From Punica granatum (Eukaryota > Streptophyta > Magnoliopsida > Myrtales > Lythraceae): 64,000 nt of DNA. The DNA is taken from assembly GCF_007655135.1 (NCBI RefSeq), contig NC_045127.1:20130199-20194198 (forward strand), read 5' to 3'. The notes below the pieces were generated by a model, which made no database searches, had not been told where the DNA came from, and saw only the letters and a program-made list of their open reading frames with translations. How positions within the stretch are numbered: the stretch's first letter is position 1; every line of letters begins with the position of its first letter. Below, piece after piece: positions 23,451-36,424 of this stretch. Both the position numbers and the translations under genes were made by a program.

Positions 23451-26400
23451 ATGTGCAAATATCGGATGCAGGCAATGTATGAGTTTTCAAAAGCTAATGC
23501 CATTACATTAATTTGATTCAAGTCCCCAGATTTACGAAGATGGTTAATTTGAAAAAGGGAACTTAAGCAATAAACCAATGCAATGTCCTAGTTTGTTGGA
23601 AAACATGCATGCACTACAGAAAAGTAAAGTATAACTGTATTTGTTACAATGTACATCGCTCATTATAGAAAAACAACAAAAGGCCCGCCTAATAGAAAAC
23701 TAGGGGTTGACTCAAAGACCGAACTTTGGGTCGATTGACGGGCATGAAGGCAATTTTGGTCCAACATGACGTTCCCTGTTTATGCATGATTTCAGTGTTC
23801 TACTGGGAAAACCACTAACTAGGGATGGGGATTCCCGATTCAAGGGTGTCAATTCCTTGAAATCGAGAGAGGATCTTTGGGGGCCGGTTCGGTGGCAGAG
23901 CCTACTCGATCCGTTCCCTTACTCGGAACCTCTAACTAACCTAGCTTCCTATTTCGGCGCCCGTGGGATTTCAGGCGAGGTACTTAGAATTGCGCTAGAA
24001 TGATGCAATGCAAAATGCAGAAAAGTAAATGTGCTTAAAATAAATGTACGGAAAGCGATAAATAAACATGCAAGCAAGCAAACGAATCGAGCCTGAACCC
24101 ACTAAGTATTTCTCCAGCGGAGTCGCCAAGCTGTACGGACCCGAATGTGGACTCTCGTCGGGGCCCGTATGCGCACTTTTGGATCGCGCGGCTTGGGAGT
24201 GTCCACCTTCCCGTGGGGACGCGTGACGGACACGCGTCAGAGAAGGAGTCGCCACTTATCATTTTACGACCCGTAGGTCGAGGGCGGATAAGTTATCCGA
24301 GGTCTAGGGGTATGAAACACCTAGTTGTTGTTAAGGCATTGGTCTATGCGGAACCGAAAAGTCCGTGTTCGGGAGTTCATGTTACGTGCGGGCCTATATC
24401 CCGCATGCCCTTTCGGTACTCTGGTTTGCTAGGCTTGCATGTTTTATTATTTACCGTGGGGATTAAGTTGCGCTCAGCTCGCACGTTTTGACACCGGAGA
24501 TTCGGTGAACTAAACGATATCGGTGGAGAATCCAAGAGAGAAGTAAACCCGTGTGTTGGGGGATTTGGTTCACAATCTTGCGTTACAGTTCATCGAACCA
24601 TGGAGGTTGAATCTCTGCGTGAACCAGAACCGCGAGTTCTTGGATTTACTTTCCTTTGGGCAAGCATTAGACCGATTCGATTAATTCGACTCTCGGACCG
24701 TTCGCTTATCGACTGGAATTCTTACAAAATGAATGTACAGAATAAAATCCTTACAATGCTCTCGAAAACAATAAATACAACTTGCAAATGGCTAAATTCC
24801 AGTCGACTCGCATTCGGTTATTATTCCGCTATAACTCACTGTGAGTTTAGGGAAAAGACCGAAGAATTGAAATTCAATGCACGCTCTCACTGAATAGGGT
24901 GTTGAACCCTGTGAGTGTTGATTAGGGCGTCGAATCCTGTGATTGATGATTAGGGCGTTGAACCCTAATATTGTTCGGCCTAGGGATCAGGCTTAACCCG
25001 CATGATAAACATGTGTAGAAAGATAACACGCAACATGTTAATAACAGACAAAGTGTTTGTTACTGTCAATTGTACGTGTCTTATTAAGTTTATTGACCCA
25101 TGGGTGTTTTTGCAAGCAAATGCCATATGTTAAGTAAAAAATCATGCAAAACATTTTACATTCGGCTTTGTTCTGAGAACTTGACAGAGAGAGTCAAATC
25201 TCGTGTGCGTGGATTGCTTTTATAGTGATTCGGTGTTGTGACACTGAATTACCACTGAATTGATCCAAACTTGTATTTTGACTCTAGATTTAGAACCTAG
25301 AGTTCCACTTAACCATTTTCTAGCATTTAGTTAAGTCGAGTGAAATGATTAGTCAGGTAATTGTATTTTTTATACAGAATACCCAACTGACATCTTAAAC
25401 GATGCTAAGATGATGCCAAATCATAAAATGATGTTCTTGCCCTTGATTTGAAAATTTGTTTTCAGAAAAGGGAAACAACACAATACGGATTTGAAAGTAT
25501 GAGGGTTTTGAAAAAGGCATTAACGCCGTTTTGTAATTCATCGATGCGAGTTACAAATTAATGTCCAATTCGTGCAAACTTATTTAAATTGAATGAATTA
25601 ATCGTGTGAGCGTCCCGATTAACCCGTTCGTGGAATTAATGCTCAAGGTTATTGCCGAATGCATTAATTGTGAAAACGATTCGTGACTCGACGACCAAGA
25701 CGATTCCATAAGGATCGAAGATAGTCCGGTCCAATGACCGAAATTACCCTCGTAATCGAATGGACCCGAATGAGTCATTGATACCCGAATCCATGCATGT
25801 TTTGTTTTAAAAATACATTTTCATGCGATATTACGATGATAATATTAATTGCAAATTACACAAAAGCCGAGAACAGACTTAAAACGGGAAGAGGAAGCCT
25901 CGTGCAACCCGGATAAGCCCATGAAGCTCTCAGCCACTACTCTTTGGAGAGAGAGCCAAGAGGTCCCATGGCCCGAATAGGGTTCCACGAGTTTTCCCCG
26001 TCTCATTTCGAATCATTTCTCGCATGCTCAAACGACAAACACGATAAATGACACGATTAAACTAAAGTCGGTATTGCCATGATTTGAATAACACATTCTA
26101 ACATGCAAACATGCACAAACATATTATTTAAGGAATCAATAAAATAATACCAACTTCATGCACGTAAGAAAATACGAGAAAACTCGGGAATCGAGCTTGG
26201 ATCGGGCTAAGAAGGTCGTTCTTAACCCGAGAAAAGCAAGCCAAGTCTCGGTCACCAATTCTTGAGGCAAACCCGAGAGCTCTTTTGCTTGTTTCGGGTC
26301 GGGATGGTCTTCTAAGTGATGATCCAAATGTTTCCCAACATGTTGACATGTTAATCAAGGATAAACATGCATGATATAATGTAAAGTGCATAAAAATGAA

Positions 26401-26608
26401 GCCTTGCAAGTGAACACGCTTTGTGCACCATACAACTCCATGAACATGCAATAAATGTAAAAAGCCCTAACTCCTCTAAGTCAAGAGATATTTACCTAGC
26501 CTCGAGATATGAGGAAAGAGTCCGAGAGGTGTTCGAGAGTCGGGTGACTCGGTTGAACGCTTGGAAGGGTGCTCGGGTGCAAAGGATGCACGTTCGGGCA
26601 AGGATGGG

Positions 26609-29600
26609 TGTCAGCACCCCATTTTGGCTCACCATTCCAAACAACGATATTAGCAATGATCCAAGCCACGACTTGAGCAGAATACAGAAAACGGCTCGAC
26701 AGAGCAAGAATACACTATTCATCCTCAAGTTGGCAAAATTGAGCAAATGACCCATGGACGTGGCAGAAGGACTCCAGGGGTCACCAAAAGGCAACAGAGC
26801 GACCAGAGAGCTCAACAATGTCCAAAACCGACATTTTCAGTATATCACACGGACGGTACTATTTTTCGATAGTTCGCTCGGTCGTCGGAAAATAGCCAAT
26901 ATTGGACTCCAAAAATCCACTTTAATGCCAAATAGATGAAAAGTGTCCCCAAAGGCATTTTGCAAATCATCTGCTCTATACAGAACAACTTTCTGTATAC
27001 AGACGACTTTTCAGTGGAAGTCCAAAAATGCCGATTTCCTGGAGAAAAGTTAATTCCAAATATCAGACGCGGCCATGCCCCATCAGCACACAGAGCATGA
27101 ACAATGCTTCAGATTGTCTCTTGGAAGTCACACAAACACTTCAAATGACTTCCGAACGGTAAAACAAGCATACCCCTCTTCAGAAGAGCATAGCCGGAGA
27201 ATGGTCTGATGGAATTACGGCAAACGAAGTTCATACCGCATTACCCGGAAAACTCTAGCAGACATTCACAATTGGGCAAAACAGACAGCAAAACCCTTTT
27301 CAGTTTCCCGAGTAACCTCCATGGAGCGGAAATTGCCATTTTCAGTGGAAATCCATATCCGGAGGTCCTCTTTGGGGAAACTTGACGCCAAATGCTTACG
27401 TTACACAATGCTAGCCTTCTCAAGGCTCAATGTGGAATCGTCGGAATAAATCACACGACTCATCTAGACCTCCCGAGCAGTGCTTTAGAGGTCTCAAATA
27501 CACTTTTCAAGTCCTTGGAGGTTTGATCTCAACAAACAGAGATTACAGTAATCTCCGGAGTGCCCAAGCAACTCAGAAATCATCCTGAGAAATCCAGTTT
27601 CGGCCTCCTAGGACGTCTCCGGCCCCACGTTAGCATTATCGGCTTAAGGGATAATTGTTCACGTTGTCTGACAATTTATGTCAAAATGACCAACGTGAGA
27701 TGCAGACACAAGATATGCTGTCAGAAGCGGACAACTTCGATCTGGTCATCTGCAATGAGCAAAACCGACTTCCGAGCCTCATATGCTTCCGGGGCATTTC
27801 TCCATGAAAAATGCCAATCTCAGGCTCATTAAACCCGTTTTCTCGTGCATATCGACAATTCAACGTTCAATTCGAACCACGAACTTCGAATACGCGACCA
27901 ATCAAGACCCGAGCTTTCTCCCGGATTCTTCTCTTAGGCCGTGGGACCCACGGATCAGGCCTAGCTGCCCCATCCTTGCCCTAGGTGTCCTCTCCTTTGT
28001 CTTCTTCATCTCCATGAAGATAAGAAGACAACTTGCACACTTATCCCCTAAAATATCTAAGTGTTTCATTCTTGCACTCCAACTCCCCATCAATGCTCAT
28101 TAATGTTTTATCTCTTCTCCATCAATGCCACTTGCAAGAATATCTTCTTCCTTCATTAAAAATATTCAGATCTCCTAATCCATGCCCCTTAATTGCACTT
28201 TTCTTCACTTAATTGCACTTAAGCATAGCCTATATATACTTTCTAAGTCATTAACTTAAGGAGACACCTTCAAGCACTCTCTCTCTAGCATTTCTCACTC
28301 TTCAAAAGCTCTCAAACTCTATAGCAAACCGCAGCAAGCTTCAGCCATTTCCAGCAAGCAAAACCAAGCAAAACCGGACAAAGTCTTAATCCGGAATCCC
28401 TCCCGGCTTGAATCCAAACTTTACCAAACTTCATATCCCATATGTTTTCGACCCCCTCTATCCATTTCTGAGCTTAGATTTTAAGTTTGATGCCTCTAAG
28501 CCATAGAACCAGCCTTGAACAAAATCTGGACAGATTTGGTCCTTCTCGGGTCAAAAATGTCAAACCGGGTTTCAAGCCTTTCCAAGTCGGTTTGAGCTAC
28601 CAAAACCCATCAAACACCTCCCCACACAACCCTAGGGTGTCAAGAAGTCAAGAAATCCAAGAAAAACCCGTCGGTTTAACCCCAGGAAGAAGAAACAGCC
28701 CGACTGCCCAGTCGGGTCGAAATTTCTGACTGTTTGTGCGGTTTTCTTGCAGATCGGGTCGATCCGAGACTCTTTTCGAAAAACGACCACAACAGTCACC
28801 TCCAGAGGTGAGTTAGAAGTCGGGAGCCGTTGGCCTTGCTCAAAAATTCCATCGGGAGCCTCCGTAGCGACATCCGACCCGACTGGTGCCAGACGGGTCC
28901 GAATTTCCAGACGTGCTCTGTTTTCCGTGATCTTTGCAGGGCTGTACGGGTCGACCCGATAACTCTGGGACCAAACGACCACCACAGTCACCTCCGGGGG
29001 TCAGTTAGGGGTCAGGAGCCGCTGACTTTGCCTCAAAATTCCATCGGAAGCCTCCGTGGCGACGTCCGACCCGACTGGTGCCAGACGGGTCCGAATTTCC
29101 AAACGTGCTTTGTTTTCCGTGATAATGGTTAGGAGGAATTCTAGATTCCAAATCTAGAGTCAAAACACGAGTTTGGCTAATTCAGTGGAAATTCAGTGTC
29201 ACAATACAGAACAACTGTAAAAGCAATTCACACACACGTGATTTGACTCTCTTTGTCAAGTTCTCAAAACAAAGCCGAATGCTAAAACATTGGCACATGC
29301 TTGTTTGTCTAGGGTAGGATTTGCATCCCAAAATACCCCGGATTAACAACTTGTTAAAACACATACACTCGATAATAACAAACACCTTGTCTGTTATTTA
29401 CCTGATGCGTGTTATCTTTCCGCACCTGTTTGCCATGCGGGTCGAGCTTGATCCCTAGGCCGAATAATATTAGGGTTCAACGCCCTAATCATCGAGCACA
29501 GGGTTCAACACCCTAATCAACATTCACAGGGTCCAACGCCCTATTCAGTGAGAGCGTCCATTGAATTTCAGTTCTTTGGTCTTTTCCCTAAACTCACGGT

Positions 29601-30309
29601 GAGTTAGAGTGAAATAATAACCGAACGCGAAACGACTAGAATTCGACCCTTTTGTAATTTGTATTTATTGTTTTCGAGAGCATTGTAAGGATTTTATTTT
29701 GTACATTTATTCTGTAAGAATTCCAGTCGGTGAGCGAATGGTCCGAGAGTCGAATTAATCGAATCGGTCTAATGCTTGCCCAGATACAAGTAAATCCAGG
29801 AACTCGCGGTTCTGGTTCACGCAGGGATTCAACCTCCATGGTTCGATGATCTGTAACGTAAGATTGTGAACCAATTCCCCGACACACGGGTTTACTTCTC
29901 TCTCGGCTTCTCCACCGACATCGTTTAATTCATCGAAGTTACGGTGTTAAAACGTGTGAGTCGAGTGCACCCTAATTCATGCGGTAAATAAAACAAAAAT
30001 GCAAGCCTAGCAAACGAGAGTACCGAAAGGGCGTGCGGGATATAGGCCCACACGTAACATGAACCCCCGAACACGGATTTTCCGGTTCTGTACAGACCAA
30101 TGCCTTAACGACAAACTAGGTGTTCCATACCCTTAGACCCGGGGTAACTTATCCGCCCTCGACCTTCAGGTCGTAAAATGATAAGTGGCGACTCCTTCTC
30201 TCACGCGTGTCCGTCACGCGTCCCCACGGGAAGGTGGACACCCCCAAGCCGCGCGATCCAAAAGCGCGCAATGCGAGCCCTGACGAGAGTCCACATTCGG
30301 GTCCGTACA
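26609..30309 (+). repeat. 5' LTR of the 16.5-kb element (3,701 bp)
   Basis: Collinear with the 3' LTR over 2,515 bp (26609-29123) and again over 1,186 bp (29124-30309), both blocks having exactly the same length in the two copies. A 1,798-bp middle segment present in the 3' LTR is absent here; the deletion point at 29123/29124 has GAT in common with both sides. Substitutions are about 2 percent by eye in the parts compared. Confidence 0.9.
28740..29125 (+). repeat. ~186-bp tandem repeat within the 5' LTR
   Basis: About two units, each holding CGACCCGACTGGTGCCAGAC and GTTTTCCGTGAT, with the next unit opening at GGGTCGACCCGATAACTC. The 3' LTR has about three units at 39696-40265. Confidence 0.75.
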
Positions 30310-30311
30310 GC

Positions 30312-30329
30312 TTGGCGACTCCGCTGGGA
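30312..30329 (+). other. Primer-binding site of the 16.5-kb element
   Basis: TTGGCGACTCCGCTGGGA, two bases after the LTR end ACA. The same motif follows the LTR of the minus-strand relative at 24129-24112. It resembles the Tat/Ogre-lineage Gypsy PBS I recall (tRNA-Arg type), which would place the family near Gypsy. Confidence 0.75.
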
Positions 30330-30891
30330 AAATACTTAGTGGGTTCAGGCTCGACCCGTTTGCTTTGCTTGCATGTTTATTTACCGCTTTCAGTACATTT
30401 CCCGCTTATCTACTTTACGCACTTTTATTTAAAAGCACTTGCATTGCATATCACGCTAGCACTAGGTACCTATGGGTCGCGTCCCACGACCGATTTTAGG
30501 CAACCCAGGTTAGATAGGGGTTCGAAGTAGGGGTACGGCGCACAGTTCGACTGACGTTTAGGCCTTGAAAAGAATCCCGCCCGATTTCAAGGAATTGACA
30601 CCCTTGAGTCGGGGGCCCCCATCCCTAGGTAGCACGGTCCCTGTAGCACTGAACCATGCATCGTGCTATGCTTCCATGCAAGCCTTCTACCCGACTCCGG
30701 CAACAGTCTATCGAGTCGGCCTGCGAGCCACTTGAGTCTTTTCCATTTCAAGAGCGGTGTACATGTACCTTGTAATTTTATTAAGCTGTGGGCATTTATT
30801 TTTCGCACTCACGCATCATACAGTTTTCAAAATTAGGATGTCATTTGCATTGATGAGTCCTAAGCTGATCTTCTTTACATCTTGGTAAGGG
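30330..30891 (+). other. Leader between PBS and ORF
   Basis: Non-coding leader, conserved in the minus-strand relative (23800-24110 in reverse), including TTCAAGGAATTGACACCCTT. No splice or ORF signal identified. Confidence 0.5.
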
Positions 30892-32389
30892 ATGTCGCAT
30901 TCGGCTTCCTTTCTGCGCCTCGACAGAATCACGCCACCGCTTGAGCAGATCAGTCACATATGGACCAGCCTGCGTCAAATTGACCAAAACTATATCACTT
31001 CCTTCGTCGGAGATGTGCCCATGCTCTCCACACGCCGAGTAGATTGGAATTTCCTAGGAGCAGCTACGACGTTCTGGGATCCAACCCATGCGGTCTTCAA
31101 CATTCAGGGTACAGAGCTTACGCCTATCATTGAGGAGTATCGGACCCTCATTGGTAGGACTGCTATTTCCCACGGCATTGTGGAGCCTAACCTCCGTACT
31201 ACTCGATTGGTCTTAGTCTCGCGCCTACTCAGGGTGCACAGATCTCAACTGCATGCTGAACTTGCATACTCCGGAGGCACTGAGATAGTAACCACGAAAC
31301 TTCTCTGCTTTATCAAATCACAAGCACGCGAGGTTCGAGGGGACATTTTTCAAGCAAACTTATGTCATGCAGTTTTGCTCCTTATTTTTGGAACCCTTTT
31401 ATTCCCTAGCGCAGTCGATCGCATCGACGCAGCTTTGGCTAGCGTCATCCTCCAAGTGGTCGGAGGCCGCGGGTACGAGGTAGCCCTAGTGGCTGAGACC
31501 ATTCGGTCGCTCGACCGCGTTACGCGAACAGCTGATCGATGGTTGAGGGGGTCCCCAATCCTTTTGCAAATTTGGCTACAGAGCCACGCAAGCCCCTTTG
31601 GCCTCGTGCCCCCAGTTCTGTTTTTCAACCACTCGGAGTCGATCATTTCCCTGATCCCGGTTACTACCTTTAGTGCACGTGGAAGAACGCAAGGTTTCCG
31701 AGTGGATCAAAATTTTTCGTGAAATATCACCCAAGGGCTTTAAGTGGCGTGCCGCGTGGATGCCACCCGGACCCATGGCCCTTAGAGGCCATGATTTTAA
31801 CGGAATCCCACTTTTGAGCCATGTGGGATCCACCACTTACTTCCCGTCGCGAGTAATGAGGCAGTTTGGTAGCCTACAGACAGTCCCCGAGGACACGGCA
31901 CGGATTAGGTTCGAACACACTTGGCGGGAGGATCAAATGTCCGAAGATTGCCAAAGTGATTTCCAACAGGTCCTATCCGCATGGCGCACTGCGGTCACAG
32001 AGCTACCTTACTTTCCCGAACACTCTACTCAGGATGAACGGGATTTTCAGGCTACGGAAGAGTACATCCTCCGTTTCTACCTACGGAGTTCGTTAGTACA
32101 CGAAGATTCCACCGACTCTCCACAACTTGAGGATAGCACACCATATGGGGCACCCTCAACTTCGAGCATCGCCGTCCAAGCGGAACTCACTAGCCTCAGG
32201 TCTGAGAGGGACCGCCTTCGTTGGGAGGTCGCCGAGAAAGATGAGCAACTCATCGATCAGCGCCAGCTTCAAAGGGAGCTCGCCCAAGCACGCGCCGAGT
32301 TACAAAGACGTGATCAGGAGTTGGCACGTGCGAACGCTACCTTGGAGAGGTCCAAGAAGAGGACCCATGGAGGTCCCTACCCATCTTAG
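30892..32389 (+). pseudogene. DUF7745-like retrotransposon-borne protein with one frameshift
   Basis: An ATG at 30892 opens 276 codons (to 31722) with motifs of a plant-specific family I recognise as DUF7745: RVDWNFLGAATTFWDP, AVFNIQGTELTPIIEEYR, LLIFGTLLFPSAVDRIDAAL, GSPILLQIW. Near 31666 a single extra base shifts frame. The protein continues in the frame ending at 32389 with SEWIKIFREISPKGFKW, GIPLLSHVGSTTYFPSRV and ELPYFPEHSTQDERDF. It ends in a predicted coiled coil rich in Q, R and E (about 32170-32360) and a basic KKRTHGG tail. Total ~498 codons. Its function is unknown; the coiled coil and position after the PBS would suit a gag-like or nucleic-acid-associated role, which is inference. 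This ORF is missing from the minus-strand relative. Confidence 0.75.
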
Positions 32390-34080
32390 GATAGATATCT
32401 CCACTAGGCTTTCGCCTGGAATTGGTGTTTTCCGTGGCAATGTTCACTTGTGCCCCGAGCGGGATGGAAGATCGACTTAAGGATTTATTTTCCAAACTGC
32501 ATTGTATTTTAAACTCTTTGAATCAATGCGAATGACAGCATTAGCTTTCAAAACCCACGCATTGCATACATTTGATATATTTATTGTCTTGCGGCTACAA
32601 CGCATTTCCGTACGATAGACAAGTTGTGCCGACCTTCGCAGGTAGACCACTTGTGGTCTTCACCTCTTCATGGCGAGACGTGCTATGACCAGAGGCCGTC
32701 CAGCCCGGCCACCCACCTCACACGATAGGCGAGTCGTGCCCACTTTCGCGGGCAGGCCACTCGCGGCCTTCACCCTTCCTCCACAGCAAGACGAACTGTG
32801 GCCCGAGGGCCGATCAACCTTCCCAGGCGAAGTTAACCAACACTAACTTCTTCCTAACAGAGAGTGTCACTGCGTGATCGGACGCACGTCCCTCCGCGTG
32901 ACCCAGAGCATCTACCAGCGATCGAGCGCTCCTCACACATGTCCAAGCATGTTCACACCAACTCATACATGCCTGCTCAACGTATCAATGCATGTCTCTC
33001 GGTGTGCTCGCACGACACCTACCAGGCCAGATCGCTTCTCTATACTCTTGCATTGAAATGCTGAACGGTTCATGCTCCTTCATTGTTTTCTTTTCCCATT
33101 GCAGGAAATTCTCAACAAGAAGGCAGCCCGAACCACCACAAGCTCATCTGAAGTCCAAAATCAACTTGGATTCAAATTCATCCAAGCGATACTCCGAGGA
33201 GCAGGTCTAATCCTTCAACTGCAAAGACAAAAAGTGACAGCTCCACAAACAGAGCATGACCCAACTCTCGATCGCAGACCAGCACGGTCATGCCTCCGAT
33301 CAAAGAATGGATCTCATCCACTCCGTTGTGGTTACCGACTAAACACTGGGGCAACACGCGCAGTTTTCTTTAAACTCTTTGTTGCTTTCATTCAAATGCA
33401 TTCCCACAAATGGGCTCCCGACATGAACAAATCCTTCAATGGAGCATTAGGACAGTCTCGAAGACGCCCTATCAGTTCTGTTGGACCTGTTCGACTCACC
33501 TGTCCTCGTGGGACCCGGCTTCTCGAGCCTTCCCTAGGACGGCTGCGCATGCCTACTCGCAATTAGGGAAAACATGCTTATGTGACCTCAGTCATGGTCT
33601 AACCACTCCAGAGTGGTGATGACTACGTTCCTGGAAACCAATGTCATCCACACGCGACACCCCATGGGTCGCGTGCGGGACAAAAAGGATTTTTCCCATG
33701 GGTCCACCCCATATTTCTTACTGCATACTCCACCGCACAGTCGCCTAACACACCATCTTCTTTGTCATCTTTTACAGGGACACGCAGGTCACAGGCGAAG
33801 AATGATGCACAGGCTCACGCCTTTCCGAGAACTCCTCTCGAGCCTCCTCCCTTATACTTTGACAGGGAAGGGGCTTGGCACGGAGGTACCCCCTACAAAG
33901 CTAAAGACAAAAACAACTGAGCGAGCCTTATGCCATCAACGCAACAATTTCAGTTGACATTGACGACATGAGACGGCCAGGGGCGACAGTTGCACAAACC
34001 GCCCACCACGAGTCACATCGACGATAAAAGACCAGGGCATTCGCGTTCAACGCTTGCACCGAGACCACCTCGAACATCAT
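32390..34080 (+). other. Non-coding internal region of the 16.5-kb element
   Basis: Includes the ~110-bp GCGGGCAGGCCACTCGCGG-type repeat block (32630-32830), conserved in the relative at 23090-23450, and a TTCCCATTGCAGGAAATT block (33097) also conserved at ~22820. The longest frame (33072-33566) has no motif and is not called. Confidence 0.4.
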
Positions 34081-34098
34081 CCACCCACGAAAAGCATT

Positions 34099-34285
34099 TC
34101 CAAGCGACGTACACTGGGGCATCCCCGGTTGAAGTTCGCACTAGCACAACTTTTCCAAGCGACGTACACTGGGGCATCCCCGGTTGAAGTTCGCGCCAAC
34201 ACAACCTCGGCAAGCGACGTACACTGGGCCTCCCTGGTTGAAGTTCGCCCCGAGAACGCCATCGTGGGTCACTCCAGCAAGTGAC
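34099..34285 (+). repeat. 55-bp tandem repeat, ~3.3 copies
   Basis: CAAGCGACGTACACTGGG recurs at 34101, 34156 and 34211, each followed by GGTTGAAGTTCGC; a degenerate piece (CAAGTGACGTTGG) ends the block. 55 is not a multiple of three. Confidence 0.85.
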
Positions 34286-36424
34286 GTTGGAACGCTCCTG
34301 GTCATTTGCGTTAAGTCCAGGCCTCCTCCACAACAAGCATCAAGACAACTCCGGCCACTGATTCCCTAGGGCAAATTTGTATTTTCCTTCTAGACAATAG
34401 GGGAATTCACCTGAAGAGATTGCAAGGGAAAATGACACGAAGTCCAACTTTCGAGTGCACAGGAGTCAAACTTCCAAGAAAGCCGGTCCTCACAAAATAG
34501 GGCTAGCAACACACAACAAGTCTCCACGAGGCGAAGCACCCCAAAGTGGCCTCGGCGATACAAAGTCGAGGAGTTTCAAACAAAGACACGGGGCACAAAA
34601 CAAACCCCAGCTGCAAGGAAAAAAAAACAGAGCGAAAAGAAGCGGGAAAAACCCGCCAATGAAGAGAGAGAGAAAAGATGCAGCAAAAACCTGCCAATGA
34701 ACAAAACAAGGCACCGCCGAGATTTAAAACTCCGGCGTCGCCAATCCTAAGAAATCAACAAACCCCGACAAAAAGGGGGAGCAGCAAACATAATTCCTCG
34801 ACAGAGACATAACACAATGCACTCGGAGGTTGAATCCTTCGAACCCTTCGCCCTTGCAAACTCGAGAGATAAAAGAATCGAGCCCGCTAGGTCGAAAACC
34901 CCTTTAGGGGCGGCCTAGGCAAAAGTTAGGGTAAAAGAGAGGCATGACCGGAAATCCTTCGGGGCGGTTGTGGCAAAAGGAGAGCTCTTCCCCTTTAGGT
35001 TGAGAGGTGCGGCCCCGAGGTGGGTGACCGTAGCAAAAGGAGAGTTAAACGAGAGATGGATAAAAAATGACCCCCTGGTTCCTCACACATCGTGCGGACA
35101 AGGGATCCCCAAGGAAAGTGGCCAGGTTATCTTTTTCAACATGATCCTCGATCAGCCCTCCAACACAGCTCAACCATCCAGCGCGAAGGATTCCTCCTCA
35201 AGCATAGTAGGCAAACCGAGCATGCCATCCAAGCAGTTCGGTACAACCTACACAACAGTAGGACGAAGGAATATGGGGGTACATCTCGCTGCAGGCGTGA
35301 ACCCGTGTATCCTTTTAGCTTGGGGCAACGTGCTTCCCAAGCTTTCTCTTTCCTCTTTGTCTTTGCTTAACTCCAAACGGGTCACAACAGCCCTTTAACA
35401 GGCTACCACAGAGCCAAAATCCCAAACATTCCTCTCCGGGGTTTAGTCATAACGCTTTGAAAATGGTCAGACCGAGTCTGACCAAATCTGAACAGAAATC
35501 CCCAAGCGGGTTGCAAATGCAGCCGCCCTACTGTACCCTATTGAGAAGGGTTCAAAGCCGACGGGCGCGTCGAACAAACGATAGAATTGCTAGGGCATCG
35601 TCGGGGAAGTCTCGATATGCCCAATACATAGCTAACGGGAGCCCCTGGAGGCCTCGCATCTAGGCCTCCGAGAACGGGACCTACTTATACTGTCAAAGCA
35701 AAAATCTTCATGGGTTGTTTAGGTGACCCAAAACTGAAGATTTGCGTGTCGCAACAACATTTTCATGCTTACCTGTGTCCATTACTTGTTAGTATTTCTA
35801 ACATGATTTACTAGTAATGTCAGGATCACAGGTACTGCAAACAGCATGAACTACGACAGACTCTGATTCCTAGTTCCATGGGATACGTAGGCGCTCTGTC
35901 TTAGAGCTCGAGTCTCGCAATACAAGACGCCGACTTTCGACGAACTTCTTGCAGGTCAAAGCATGACCGCCCAAGCAGCAGAGCTGGCCTCCGACAAAGC
36001 ACAATCATTCCTCAGCAGCAAAATCGGTTTCCGGCAGCCCAATAGGTAACCGCCTAGCGGCGAGCCCGGCTTTCGGCAGATCAAACACATCACTGCCACA
36101 AAGGTAAGGCTTCAGTGAAATGACTTCGTTCCAACATCAACGCTTGCCTCCGACAAATCAACGCTCCTTGGAATATATCTCCCCAAGATCGATTCATCTT
36201 TACTTCATGTGACGGGTGACAATCTCAACCCAAGAGGAGAATCTTCAGAGCAGCACTCCAGGCACTCAGTTGCATCGCAATCAGTTGGCAAGTAACGAAG
36301 CATTTTGCAACCACATCGATTGTAACACGGACAAGCTCAGTGATGGAGGAAGCACAATGATTCCTTCCACACCTCACACAACTCCTCAGCGTTTGCATTT
36401 ACTTCGTGCACCTTCATTTCCGTA
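34286..36424 (+). other. Non-coding internal region
   Basis: Purine-rich 34420-35060, then mixed sequence. The open frame 34970-35398 (142 codons) has no recognisable motif. I see no pol remnant here in any frame. Confidence 0.4.

Noticed and set aside
33072..33566. 164-codon plus-strand frame in the long-LTR element
   Set aside because: No motif, crosses a block conserved in the relative without frame conservation, and overlaps other frames.
34970..35398. 142-codon frame in the element interior
   Set aside because: No motif or homology recognised; composition follows the surrounding non-coding sequence.
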